Positions 10,491 through 21,299 of a DNA stretch of 64,000 bases are shown here, piece by piece (positions within the stretch are counted from its first letter, which is position 1; every line of letters begins with the position of its first letter). A program made the translations under genes and the position numbers. The DNA is from Haemaphysalis longicornis. Taxonomy: Eukaryota > Arthropoda > Arachnida > Ixodida > Ixodidae. The stretch spans positions 99,004,820-99,068,819 of the forward strand of contig CM023450.1 in the NCBI GenBank assembly GCA_013339765.2. The letters are read 5' to 3'. The notes below the pieces were generated by a model that saw only the letters and a program-made list of their open reading frames with translations, ran no database searches and was not told where the DNA came from.

Positions 10491-11558
10491 CCAGGAATAC
10501 ATGCATTTGCATGCAAACACCGCGTTGCTTCAAACCGACGCCCCTTTTTTGGAGAATTCGGTCCCTGGCGGCCCCTCTGTCTTCGTCGGTGACTTGGCTG
10601 CTGCACCTCACACGGATTTCTGAGCTTGCCGCTTAAAGTCCTTCATAACTGCCTGGCCGAATCATTTTCTTGCAAGCTTTCACACCTCTCCCAAAGTGGA
10701 CCGCGTTAGCACGCGCTAGAACCCGCTGCAACCGGCACGCGTTCTAGGCGTCTGGGCTCCCCACTTCAGGCGCGAACGCACGTGAACTAGCGAGGAGAAC
10801 AGCACGCGAGATATCATGCCACGAACGCTTCGCAGAGTGTTCTCGAAAGTCGGGCTGGTCGATGCCGGGCGTTCGTCACGGGACGCACGCTCACATACGG
10901 TCGGCTGGGCTCAGTTTTCCGGTGACACTCCAAGGCGAAAATAAAATCTTAGCCAGGTCGGCTGTTAGAACAATGTTTTATGTGATTTTAGAATGCACTG
11001 CATTACGAATGCTGACTAGTGGATTATCGGGCACTAGCCTTGTGTTTGACCTGTGGCCGGGAAACTTGAAGGGCTGTTTAGTTGCTAAAATATTAAGTCG
11101 GGCATAAATGCGCGTTAACGCGGATACGAAGTGCTGCTGCGCATAGGGGCATGAAGTTCGCGAAAATGCAAGATAAAAAGGTTTTTTTTTTTTTCAAAAA
11201 GTACGACGTTACTGGTGATTGACCGAACGATGACAATGCACTTAGGCAGTGGCAATGGGATGCCAAACATGCCGCATGCCGGCGTGCATGCCGCATCCGA
11301 CAAAAGCCTTGACTTCGATAGTAACGATCCATCGGAAGTAATTTCACCGCCTGCAAGCGTATGCGTTGATAAAAGTAGTAGGAAATTTCCACTACTACTG
11401 TGTCGATTGTTCCAGCATATTTATTGGCGGGGCAAAGCAATCTCTAGCATGTCAAAGGTGGGGCTTCAAAAAATAAAAGATAGGGCGCTAAAACAGGCCC
11501 CCGGATACATTAGCAGTTTCCACTGGGACCAAGCTTGGGACACTCGAAGAAACCCAAT

Positions 11559-12779
11559 ATGCGTCGCGACGTTCCCACCGACGAGAAGGCTTTATCCGCC
11601 GTCTTCTTGGAAGCCGCCGGCGATGATGTGCAGGACGAAGCGGACGCTAACATGGCCAACGTTTCCGAGGAAGATGGAAGTGACACGAGTGATGAAAGTT
11701 GTGGTAGCACCCCGATGGACCTGTCCCTCGCTGTTCCCGCCCTTTGTTTACTCCACGTCGAAGGACCGGTCTTGGTGTTGGATGTGTCAAGAGACAGCCG
11801 CCACGTCGTGACCCTCGACCACTGCGGCGTGGCCTTTGTTTGGCGTTTAGACATGGGCGTGCTGGCGTTTGTGTGCCGCAGGAGTGTTGCGATTGCTGAA
11901 GAGCGGGTGTGGTGCGCAGCCTTCAGCCCCGACTCGACGCTGCTGTGCACGGGTGACACGAGTGGCTGTGTCCGTGTATGGAGAATCGACGTCCCCCGTG
12001 TCGTGTGTGAGTTTGTCACTTTTGGCTTCATAAAGTGGGTTCGCTGGAATCATGTGGACAACGCGCTGCTCGCCGGGACAGTCGATGGCATCGTGTGGAT
12101 GTGGAAAGTACCTGGTGGTGAGTGCAAGATCATGCAGGGCTCATTCACCACTTGCGGTGATGGGCGCGTTCTGGCGGATGGCCGGCGTGCGGCTACGGTC
12201 TACGACGACGGTTCCGTCTGCATTTGGGACCTCAAACGGGCGCGCTTGTTGCACGACTTGAGCGGTCCCAACCGAATCCATGACAGCCGGGTCACATCCC
12301 TGGACGTTGGTGGAGAGCTGGTAGCCACGGGCGCCTATACCGTGCATGTCTTGCACTCCGGCACGGGACATGTGGTTGCCACGTTTCCGCGAATCCTGCT
12401 AGACCTTCCTCCTGGTGACGACGATAACAAAGTTTGCACGCTCTCCTTTCAAAGCCAGCAGGAGACGCTAGCAGCGGGTACGCACAGCGGTGTCCTGGCC
12501 CTCCTGGACTTGTCATCCTGTGCAGAGAGGCGTCGCTACGTGCACCCCTACGCAATTTCGCGAGTTGTTTGGAGGGGACCGCACACGGTTTTAACTAGCT
12601 GCGGAGATGGCATAGTGCGTGCTTTCGATGTCCGCACAGAGGGCTCTGAACCAGTCGCCCGCTGGAAATGTGCCTCGAGAGGCCTTATGAGTCTGGCAAT
12701 GTGCCGTGACGGGTTGTCCTTTGTGACCTCTTGCTGCCTCGGAATGTGTGGGGTATACAGATTTCAGACGCCCTTGTGA
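11559..12779 (+). CDS. AAMP/Sqt1-like WD40-repeat protein, intact, intronless
   Basis: A 406-residue protein. An acidic low-complexity N-terminus (about 21-48) leads into an apparent eight-bladed WD40 propeller; blade-end motifs are FVWRL (93-97), RVWRI (139-143), WMWKV (180-184), CIWDL (221-225), VHVLH (262-266), LALLDL (313-318), VRAFDV (353-358) and CGVYRF (397-402). The segment around LLAGTVDGIVWMWKVPGGEC closely resembles angio-associated migratory cell protein (AAMP). Yeast Sqt1 of this family is a ribosomal-protein uL16 chaperone; that role here is inference. The ATG at 11559 is chosen because it is conserved at the same point in both paralogues. There is no intron although AAMP genes are normally spliced, suggesting retro-origin before the DNA duplications. 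Expression is unproven. Confidence 0.85.
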   Translation: MRRDVPTDEKALSAVFLEAAGDDVQDEADANMANVSEEDGSDTSDESCGSTPMDLSLAVPALCLLHVEGPVLVLDVSRDSRHVVTLDHCGVAFVWRLDMGVLAFVCRRSVAIAEERVWCAAFSPDSTLLCTGDTSGCVRVWRIDVPRVVCEFVTFGFIKWVRWNHVDNALLAGTVDGIVWMWKVPGGECKIMQGSFTTCGDGRVLADGRRAATVYDDGSVCIWDLKRARLLHDLSGPNRIHDSRVTSLDVGGELVATGAYTVHVLHSGTGHVVATFPRILLDLPPGDDDNKVCTLSFQSQQETLAAGTHSGVLALLDLSSCAERRRYVHPYAISRVVWRGPHTVLTSCGDGIVRAFDVRTEGSEPVARWKCASRGLMSLAMCRDGLSFVTSCCLGMCGVYRFQTPL

Positions 12780-13383
12780 ATGCGGGGACGTAGTCGCCGC
12801 GGCAGTGTACCCAACGGCGATTGAAAAGGCGCGGTTAGCGTGAATTGTATTGGAAAATCACGAGGACCAACGTACATGTATGCTTTGACTTCTGGCGTCA
12901 AATTAAAGTATTTTTATTTCCATGATTGGTCAACAGAAATTTTACAACTTCCATTGCCTAGTGTATGTAAATGATTTCTGTAAGTTACTCGATTACTACT
13001 TTTGTTCATCTTTTAGAAATTTCCATAAGTTGGTGTGAGGCACTTTGTATTATTTAAGGGTGACCGGACAAGGAAGTGGGAAATTTTCAGCCTCGTGTTT
13101 TGCAGCTGTACTTACCGGAAATGCTGGTTGACTAAACTGATTAGTTAATTGAAATTGGGGCTTGGTGGAAATTGTGAATTTATTTGCGTTTATTTATGCA
13201 TTGACTCATCCCTCTGTAGGACCCGCTAACATATATTTGCATTTATGTACTACCCTGACCCATATCTAACCTGGCAGTTCATGCCAAATAAACCAACGAA
13301 GCAGTCTATATTGCTGAATTTCGAGACGTTACAGCCACAACTGTAGGACTTTTTATTCGTATCTTTCTATGACTTGACGCGAT

Positions 13384-13389
13384 AATAAA
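13384..13389 (+). promoter_or_regulatory. Conserved distal poly(A) signal AATAAA (block W copy 1)
   Basis: AATAAA in the context GATAATAAAT about 600 nt past the stop. The same context lies past the stops of the other two paralogues (28338 and 48530), while intervening 3' sequence has drifted. A closer ATTAAA lies near 12902. Confidence 0.5.
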
Positions 13390-13480
13390 TCTATGCGTTA
13401 AAAAGGGCTCTTTACGTTTCATTCGTAGCGAATTTGGACTTGCGCGTTGCCTGCTGCTGCGGATTATTTCGAATATACAG

Positions 13481-13801
13481 GTGCTCCAAAAGAGAGCGGT
13501 GGGCGAAGCGGGCAAAGCTGCATCCCAACGCGATCTATGAATTGATACGCCGCAAATAGCGAGCGTGCGTGGGCACATCCATTAGGCTGGTCGCCCGCGA
13601 CCCGCTGACGCTCGCCTCATCGCCGGCTCAAGCGACGCCGCCCTGACGCCATCCCTGCTCGCCAGTGACGCTTCCAATGCATACGAGTTAAGCTGGGATA
13701 CCCATCGAACTGTCCATTTTCAAGATATCATAAGCTACAAACACCGCACCGTCTACTCCCGCTTCCCCCACTTGAATTCGCTTCTTCCTGCTGCAATAAG
13801 G

Positions 13802-13882
<81 letters not shown>

Positions 13883-14474
13883 AACATAACTTACTTAAGT
13901 TTGTGTAATAACGTCAATTTGTTTAGAAGCCGCTGGCGTCCGATAGGCTCACATCCTTAATTCTCTTGAGGGCCCATTAAAACCATGGAAGCAATGCCGC
14001 CAATACATGCATAAACTGCACGTTTTTATTCAGTTTTCATACGTTTCCTTGAAGCCAGCATGGTTAAAACCGCAGTTGCTGCATGATTCGCGATCGGTTA
14101 AGCCTCATGGCACAACAAACTTACCCCCGGTGTAATCGCGAATGTTGGCAGGGGCGTGAAAAAAAAGTGGTGGCGTTCTTAACAAAACGGAACCCGTGCG
14201 TCGCTGAAGATCAGTTTTCTTCCAGAAGCGGGTAAAGATATTCGTGCATTAAGCTTTTGAAGCGCACCTAGCTAGCAGGGATGACAGCAGCACAGCTTCG
14301 CTTGAGCCGGCAATAAGGCGAGCGTCAGCTGTGGCGTCAGCGTATCGAGATGGGCCAGCCGCACGTACCCACGCACTCTCGCTATCGCGGCGCATATATT
14401 AATAGATCGCGCTGGCATGCACTTTCGCCCGCCCCGTTCACCGCTCTCGCACTCCTTTTAACTGCTGGAGCGCC
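13481..14474. mobile_element. About 1-kb element with about 200-bp imperfect TIRs
   Basis: 13481-13680 is inverted in 14250-14474. Landmark pairs are GAGCGGTGGGCGAAGCGGGC with GCCCGCCCCGTTCACCGCTC, and GATCTATGAATT with AATAGATC. The outer ends are GTGCTCC and GGAGCGCC, plausibly TA-flanked. It abuts the point where homology between block W copies 1 and 3 stops. The interior carries a long (CT)n tract and no transposase. The arms are diverged, so it is old. Confidence 0.65.
13803..13881 (+). repeat. (CT)n microsatellite
   Basis: About 38 nearly uninterrupted CT units inside the TIR element. Confidence 0.95.
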
Positions 14475-14503
14475 GGTACTATGGCGGTCACACTTAGAGG
14501 TGA

Positions 14504-17500
14504 CCTTACCTCTTACCTCTGCCTTAATCTTACCTGCCCCCAAGAAGAAAAAGCAACAATGCCTCCACATACTGAATATTTATAGTGCCGTCAAGCAGTC
14601 GCAGAATCTCACGTTACTTCTGCAAAAGGCCTGGTCCTACGCCCAGGGCCAGCCGCTGCTTATTGTCGGCGATTTCAACGCCCCGCACCCTGAATGGGGG
14701 TATCCGCATGTGTCACGCAAAGGCCGTGGAGTGCTCTCTACGATCCTCTCGCATCAGATGCGCCTCCTTACAGACCCGGCACACCCCACTCGACAAGGCA
14801 ACAGCGTCCAGAGAGACACCACTCCTGATCTGACCATCACCCATAACATCGCCAACTCAGTCTGGCGCAACACTGGTCATGATTTGGGAAGTGACCACTA
14901 TGTGGTTGAAACCCTCGTTCAGGATGGACCCCCACAGCCGAGCACCCGTTCCCACAAGCTGGTTGACTGGGACGTCTTCCGATCCCTCTGTGATGCTAAC
15001 TTACCTGACACCTTAGAAGATTTGGATGACTGGACTGCCAAACTCCTCGAACAACGTGATGGTGCAGCCAAAACTGTCCCTGAACAAGCTCACCTTGACG
15101 TGGTTGATTCTCGTCTCCTCCACTTATGGGAAGCCAAGGAGGGCCTAGTGCGTCGACTCCAGAGGCAGAAACACAACCGCCCTCTCCGTCGCCGCCTGGC
15201 TAAGCTCAACCAGGACATTAGCAGACATGCAACAAACTTGACCAACCAGCATTGGAATGCCCTTTGTGACCGCATGGAGGGCAACATGAATGTTCCGCAG
15301 ACCTGGAACATTCTCCGTGGCCTGCTAAATCCGGAGAAGAAAAGAGAGCACACGCAGAATGAGATGATCACCCTCCTCCACAAGTCGTCGGGTTCTGCGC
15401 AGGAGCTTCTTCGACAGCTTCAGGAGCTCTATATTCCGTCCGCTGCCTCCGTTCCTCCCCCGGATTACACCGGCGGCCCCAACGAGACCTTAGATCGCCC
15501 CATCACGGTTGCCGAAGTAAGGGCTGCCCTTACACGTGTCAACGTTTGATCAGCCCCGGGTCCTGACGGCATCACCAACAAGCTTCTTCGGAACCTCACT
15601 GGATCCGCAGAACAGGCGCTCACTGACTACATGAACACAGTGTGGACGTCGGGCCATCTTCCTGCCTCCTGGAAAACAGCGAAGATCTCTCTTATACCCA
15701 AACCAGGCAAGGAATTGGCTATTACAAATCTCAGACCCATTTCCCTAACATCTTGTCTGGGCAAGTTACTTGAACACGTCATCCTGGCGCGTCTCCAATC
15801 CTATATGGATGATCAGGGTCTGTTCCCACACACCATGGTGGGCTTTCGTCCTAAACTGTCTGCCCAAGACGTTATGCTGCAGCTTCAGCATCAAATTTTG
15901 GATAACCCCTTTATCTCCCGGCAAGACACTAAAGTCATCATGGGCGTCGATTAGACTAAGGCATTCGATAATGTCACTCATCAAAGTAGACTGACCGGGC
16001 TTAACCAACTTCACGTGGGACCCCGCACCTACCAGTACATCGCCAACTTTCTCACTGGTCGCACAGCATCCCTCTCGGTCCAAGGCCTTGAATCGGACCC
16101 CATGCCCTTGGGCAGTAAAGGCACACCTCAGGGGTCAGTCATTTCCCCTTTTCTATTCAATGTGGCTATGTTCAAGCTCCCTCCCCTCTTGGAGTGCATC
16201 CCGGGCCTGCACCACAGCATCTACGCGGATGACATCACCGTTTGGACAGCTGGGGGCAGCGATGGTGAAATTCAAGACCGCCTTCAGCAAGCTGCCAACA
16301 TTATCGCCACTTACGCCCATGAACGGGGGCTCAGTTGCTCATCACAAAAGTCGGACCTCTTCTTCTATCACTCGAAGCGTCGCCATCGTGATGCCTGTGC
16401 CCCTGATATTCAGGTCACGCTACAAGGTAACCTCATTTCGCACGTGCCCTCCATTCGCATTCTCGGACACCGAATTCAAGAAAATGGGGCTAACACTGAA
16501 ATTATCCGCCGTCTCGAAAACACCACCGACCAGATTGGCAGACTCATCGCCCGCATAGCCAACCGCAACCATGGTCTCAAAGAAGCCAACCTCCTTCGCT
16601 TGGTGCACGCATTCATTACCAGCCGCATCACATACGCCACCCAGACCGAAATTGGACGCCTCCAATGCACCATCCGCAAGGCGGTCAAGCTGGCCATGGG
16701 TCTCCCTCGTCATACCTCTACTGAAAAGCTTCTCAACACCGGGACATACAACACCTTCGAGGAGCTGGTTGAAGCGCAGCGTGTTGGTCAACTCCACAGT
16801 CTGGCCTCTACACCGACGGGTCGCTCCATCCTAACCAAACTGGGCATCTCCTTTGCTACGCAGCACGGAGATAAGGTCAGTTTGAGTGACTCTCTACGAT
16901 CCCGCTACAGTGTGGCCCCCATCCCACGGAATATGAACCGTGCCTTCCATCAAGAACGCCGCCTTGCCCGGGCCAAGGCCTTACACAAAGCCCACGCTTC
17001 GCATCCCACTACCCTATACGCCGACGCAGCGGAATATCCCGACCGTGCAGCCTGCGTCGCCGTAGTGGTCAACTCTCGAGGAGACTCTGTAGCTTCGTGT
17101 TCGGTCTCCACGCCTCACCCTGAAGTTGGTGAAGAAGTCGCCATTGCCCTGGCCCTTACAGCTGCCCCGGCCACCGCAATAATCTCCGACTCGCAGACGG
17201 CTCTGCGGAACTTTGCGACGGGTCGTGTATCCCCCATCACCGCACGTATCCTGCAGACTGCACAGACTCCGCCTACACATTGTCCACGCCTGATATGGAC
17301 TCCGGCCCATTCGTCCCTTCCGGGTAACGAGCTGGCTAACGAGGTAGCCCGAGATTTCTGCTGCCGGGATGCCTCGGATGCTGCCTCTCCACCTCGGGCG
17401 GGAGGGAGGGATCGCCTGGTTACGTATCGGGAAATAACGCAGCACTACCGCCTTAGTCGGATGCACTTCCCCGGCCCCGCTCCCACTTTAAAACGCAGGC

Positions 17501-17802
17501 AATCTGTTCAGTCGCGTCGACTGCAGACTAACACGCTCCCGCATCCCGCATTGTGCCACCTCCACTTCCCCACGTGATACTGCCACACGTGCACGTGGTG
17601 CGGCACGCCTTTTGCTTCCCTCCACCACACAGTAAGCGCGTGCCCCTCGCGACCCACCCCCCAGCCTACTCTGTCCCTGCCCCTTACCACGGTAGAGCAA
17701 TGGGAGGCTACTCTGCTCAGCCCCGACCAACAAGTTCAAGAGTGTATGATTCAGCTGGCCGAACTCGCCGCTAGGGCCCACGGGCTCCTAGCCGTCGACT
17801 AG
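14504..17802 (+). pseudogene. LINE ORF2 (endonuclease-RT-RNase H), three in-frame stops
   Basis: One continuous frame interrupted only at 15547 (TGA), 15952 (TAG, just after the first RT catalytic Asp, GVD*TKAFDN) and 17575 (TGA); no frameshift was found. In order: endonuclease (VGDFNAPHPEWGY; GSDHYVVE), RT (RPISLTSCLGKLLE; GTPQGSVISPFLFN; catalytic YADD near 16225), RNase H (ADAAEYPDRA; SDSQTALRNF; TPAHSSLPGNELANEVA), and a cysteine-rich tail (CHTCTWCG...H). Intact elements in this family encode a target-nicking, target-primed reverse transcriptase. Low damage implies recent insertion. Confidence 0.85.
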
Positions 17803-17888
17803 GGGACTGTAGTGTGCCGGTGCTCCCAGCCGGTGCCTCTTTCTTCACAGGTCTGGATAAATAAAGTTTTTACCACCACCACCACCAC
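14504..17888 (+). mobile_element. I-clade-like LINE, 5'-truncated, with RNase H
   Basis: Endonuclease, RT, RNase H and C-terminal zinc motif in one frame, then AATAAAG and an (ACC)n tail at about 17869-17888. ORF1 and the endonuclease N-terminus are missing. Flanks 14475-14503 and 17889 onward rejoin to match the inverted repeat copy at 21130-21297; about seven bases of target appear lost and no duplication is seen. RNase H plus an APE endonuclease suggests the I/LOA/R1 group. Confidence 0.85.
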
Positions 17889-18025
17889 CCGGGAGAGCGT
17901 GGCGCGAGCTACTACTAGAGCATCTAACGGCGCCTCTCGGAAACAGCGCGCTTGCGCGTTGTGGGGGCCGAAAGAAATCTCGTCGCGCGCATCGCGGTAT
18001 CAGGCGGCGGCGCGTCGTGTGATAC
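17889..18025 (+). repeat. Inverted-repeat unit R, left part (+ copy)
   Basis: GGGAGAGCGTGGCGCGAGCT through GATCTCG/AATCTCGTCGCGCGCATCGCG matches the reverse complement of 21130-21275. The LINE at 14504-17888 was inserted into it; its left-hand remainder (GGTCACACTTAGAG) is at 14488-14503. Confidence 0.65.
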
Positions 18026-18760
18026 TGGTCCGGGGAAATGTGTGCGCGGCTGCTGCCCATATTCTCTCTCAAATACGGGAACGCAACCTTGCCATCTACC
18101 TCAAGTGGTTTCCCGCCCACATGGGACCCCACATCTCTGGGAAGGGGAACACCAACCATAACGAGACTGCCCATGCTGCAGCGCGAGATCTTACGAACCG
18201 CACTGCAGCAGAAGTCGACACTGATACTTCGGAGTCGTACAACGCGGGCAAGGAACCCATGACTACCTACAGTGAGATTGTCACCTGGTACGGACTCAGC
18301 AGGCGGACCGTGCCTCCTCCACACCCGGGCCTAACCATTAGATGGTGTTGGCCTAACTCGAGCGGAAGCAGTCCTCTACCGACAACTACAAACATACTCT
18401 GTCCTTACACCAACCCTTGCCCGATACGTATGCCCCGAGGTGTACGAAACGGACATCTGCCGCCTATGTCAAGACCAGAGAGCTACACTGGCTCGCATCT
18501 TATGGCAATGCAACAACGCAGCAACGGGAACAACGCTTCGTGAGGAAATAGAAGACGCCAAGTGCAGCGCTAACCTAGACACACAGCTTCAGGCGGTCAA
18601 CACTATCATCGCAGCACTGGAGCTACAACGGCCGTCAAGTCAACGCCAGGAGGAGCCCACTAGGAGCAGCGCCCAGGGGACCACCGGGAGTGTCCGGGAC
18701 CTGGATCGAGTCGCTCCTGGGATGTCCATGGACCCCTCTACCGAAGACTAACCATCGGCC
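18026..18760 (+). pseudogene. LINE ORF2 3' fragment (RNase H end plus zinc motif)
   Basis: Translates to the end of an RNase H domain (LKWFPAHMGPHISG, then NETAHAAARDL), a linker (TYSEIVTWYGLSRRT), and after a frameshift near 18340-18440 a C-terminal motif (CRLCQDQRATLARILWQC). It resembles the tail of the minus-strand LINE at 39437-44880 more than the adjacent I-like element. No RT domain; inert. It sits between the two halves of repeat R. Confidence 0.65.
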
Positions 18761-19133
18761 TGTATTGGCGCCTTAACAGGTTGCCTCCTCATGGGCTCAG
18801 TGGCCGCCGTGAACGCCAGAAAATTCACGCATCTCCACGAAGTGAATCATGACGAGTGGGCGAAGCACTGGGGATTGTTGTTACCGTAAATCACCTGTGA
18901 CATTGCCCACTCCCGCATGTGAATGAGTGAAAAAGTGTGTGTACTGTATTTACTCCGCGGTAGCTTGATGTCGGCGTTGCCGTTGAGCTGCTGCTCTCGA
19001 GCACTCAACTCCGGGGTAGCTTGTTGTCTGCTTAGACGTTGAGCAGCCGCATGCCGCGGCAACGTTCGTTTTCATCGATGGCAGAAAGAGTATGGGCGGT
19101 CTAGAACGCGCTTATATACGAATTTGCACCGCA

Positions 19134-19136
<3 letters not shown>

Positions 19137-19201
<65 letters not shown>
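19137..19201 (+). repeat. (CT)n microsatellite
   Basis: About 32 uninterrupted CT units. Confidence 0.95.
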
Positions 19202-19203
<2 letters not shown>

Positions 19204-19309
19204 ACCTTCTGTGAACCTTTTGTTCACAGATGTTTCGATTTACATGGTGCTGTGCCGTGAGCATGACGCTGGACGGATGCCGGACGGACAAGCCTCGGCC
19301 CTAAGGTGC

Positions 19310-19480
19310 TTCGCCCCTAAGGTAAATACTTCGGCGCTGGAAAAAAGATTTATCTTACGCGAGAACAAAAGGGTTCATGCAGGGAAGCAAGAACGAATCG
19401 CGGTCTTTTCCTACGACGCGCGTCGTGATTCTGCAGCCGTGAAGATCGCTAGCACGAGCCGTCACCGAGAGCTGTGGAAA
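19310..19480 (+). repeat. Inverted-repeat unit R, right part (+ copy)
   Basis: The segment with CTGGAAAAAAG, CAGGGAAGCAAGAACGAATC and GAAGATCGCTAGCACG is the reverse complement of 20920-21070. Directly before it, GGACGGACAAG and CTAAGGTGCTTCGCCCCTAA resemble the 3' end of the insertion at 36470-37143. Confidence 0.65.
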
Positions 19481-19760
19481 GTTTTCAATGCTCGACCGGC
19501 CTGACGACGCGCGACCACCACGCTCATTGCCTGCAGCGGGCGTCGAAATCTACAGAACTTTCATCTCTGGGGCCTAAATAAGGACGAATCTCAGCTGATT
19601 ATGAACCTTGTTTGAAACCAAAAAAGCGAGTCTCGGCCTTGCGATGCTTCTGTTCCTTATGATTTTTTTTGTATCTTCGCGCATTTTGTGCAGTGTTGAC
19701 AATAACAGTAGCTCCCAGTTTGCCTCCTAATTTGCGTACATTTTCTCATCTGCTAGGTAT

Positions 19761-20106
19761 TAAGTGACAAGAAGAGAGCGGAGTGGGTCAGGGAACAAAC
19801 GCGTGTTAAGGACATATTAGTAGAAATTAAGAAGAAGAAATGGACGTGGGCAGGGTATGTAATGCGAAGGCAAGGTAACCGTTGGTCATTAAGGGTAACT
19901 GAGTCGATCCCTAGAGAAGGCAAGCGTGGCAGGGGGCGGCAGAATGTTAGATGGGCAGATGAGATCAAGAAGTTTGCGGGGAGAAATTGGTCGCAGTTAG
20001 TGCAGGACCGGGGAAATTGGAGATTAATAGGAGAGGCATTTGCCCTGCAGTGGGAGTAGATAGGCTTGTGATGATGATGGTGATGGTGGTGATGATGATG
20101 ATGATG
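19761..20106 (+). mobile_element. RTE 3' fragment, 5'-truncated
   Basis: A second copy of the RTE C-terminal tail (GACAAGAAGAGAGCGGAGTG onward, open frame to a stop near 20059) followed by a GAT-rich tract. AGGTAT at 19755-19760 and 20107-20112 may be a short target duplication. It is a dead-on-arrival truncated insertion. Confidence 0.8.
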
Positions 20107-20112
20107 AGGTAT

Positions 20113-20904
20113 GTATCGCTGCATAACTCTCCTAACTGCAGGTTGTGGAAGGTCTTTGTTAAATTGGAGAAGGTAGCTAACCTGCAATAATAAGTTGTGC
20201 AGTGAAGCCCCTCATCCCAGGAGCATTGAGGGAAAGCTAGCTTCTCGATTTCAATGAAATTTTATTTCACGGTCTAGCATAGCTTATATCGGGATACAAC
20301 CCCAACGATGTGGCAGTGTCCCGTTCTTTGTCTCCTGGCAAAACACACATGCGACTTCCTAGACTGGCCGGCAGTGAAAGTATTATCAGTTGTGGAGTGA
20401 AGCCGACCTGGATGTTTTCCGCTCTCACCCGCGAAATTTCTTGAAAGGGGTGGCGTGGCAGCTAAGAATAAATCTTAAGTTTTTCGCATAGCTGCAATTC
20501 TAAATATTTTTGCACTGTTTATATGCTCCCGGGGTCAGCAGCAGCACTGTATAATAGCACCACAGACCTATTGCTGCACCCGATATCTGGCAAACGATCT
20601 GGTACCAACATCCAACCCACGTGCAGCGCACGTCTCCTTCAGCGTGAAGAATACAACGAATGTCGGGGTGCCTTTTAAAATATCGGGTTAGGATACACAA
20701 GTCTACGCAAGCAACAAATCGCGGGACCGGTCGTCGTTCCATACGTGACTTACATAAACTATTAGGACAAATTATAGTGCACTTGAGGCACCAACGGCTG
20801 CTTTAGTGGTGCTTTTTTTGCTCCCAAATGTACCGTCGAGAAACTGCGCTGTAATTTCAAAACCACGTTGGTTGAAGTAATTGCTACGCCTATGCGGCTG
20901 GGAC
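20113..20904. other. No gene recognised
   Basis: I see neither a convincing coding frame nor a match to the window's repeat families here. Confidence 0.3.
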
Positions 20905-21297
20905 TTGTCTCGCGGATCGCAGTGACGGCCCGTGCTAGCGATCTTCACGGCTGCCGAATGACGATGCGCGTCGTAAGAAAGGACCGCGATTCGTTCTTGC
21001 TTCCCTGCATCAACTGTTTTCTTTGCGTGTAAAAGAAATTTCTAAACTTTTTTCCAGATCCGCAGTATTTATTTTTGCCGTTGATGCGGCCGCTGGCAAC
21101 GTCGACTGCATCTTGAGCGCGGGCAGCTCGCAAAAAGCAGACGACACGCTGCCGCCTGACGACGCGATGCGCGCGACGAGATCTGGGCTCTCCTTGCCCC
21201 CTCAACGCGCAGTTTCGGCGAGGCGCTGTTAGGATGCTCTAGTAGTAGCTCGCGCCACGCTCTCCCGTGTTCTCTCTAAGTGTGACCGTCATACTAC
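20905..21297 (-). repeat. Inverted-repeat unit R, uninterrupted minus copy
   Basis: Contains both halves of repeat R (17889-18025 and 19310-19480) in reverse orientation, separated by only about 85 bp, so it represents the undisturbed unit. It is bounded on the right by the TIR element at 21300. Function unknown; no clear coding frame. Confidence 0.65.
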
Positions 21298-21299
21298 TA

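Larger units (their letters stand above)
8200..13480 (+). repeat. Duplicated block W, copy 1 (intact AAMP-like gene)
   Basis: Collinear with 45070-48629: a shared old LINE tail, shared gene-upstream sequence (10491-11558 with 45600-46680), the gene itself, and shared 3' sequence to the conserved AATAAA. Copy 1 has two extra insertions (8413-8587 and 8916-10490), each giving a clean junction against copy 3. The block is far larger than a retrocopied mRNA, so it arose by DNA duplication. Confidence 0.85.

Noticed and set aside
11510..12031. 173-codon antisense frame over the AAMP-like gene
   Set aside because: A shadow of the GC-rich coding strand; it has no homology of its own and overlaps a well-supported WD40 gene.
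13772..13960. Ser-Leu repeat protein
   Set aside because: Translation of a (CT)n microsatellite.
14350..14503. Extending the LINE ORF upstream to 14350
   Set aside because: This part is the inverted arm of the TIR element and repeat R; endonuclease similarity begins only after it, so the frame is open there by chance.
19753..20187. Histidine-rich open frame (minus strand)
   Set aside because: The poly-His stretch is simply the reverse reading of the GAT-rich RTE tail.
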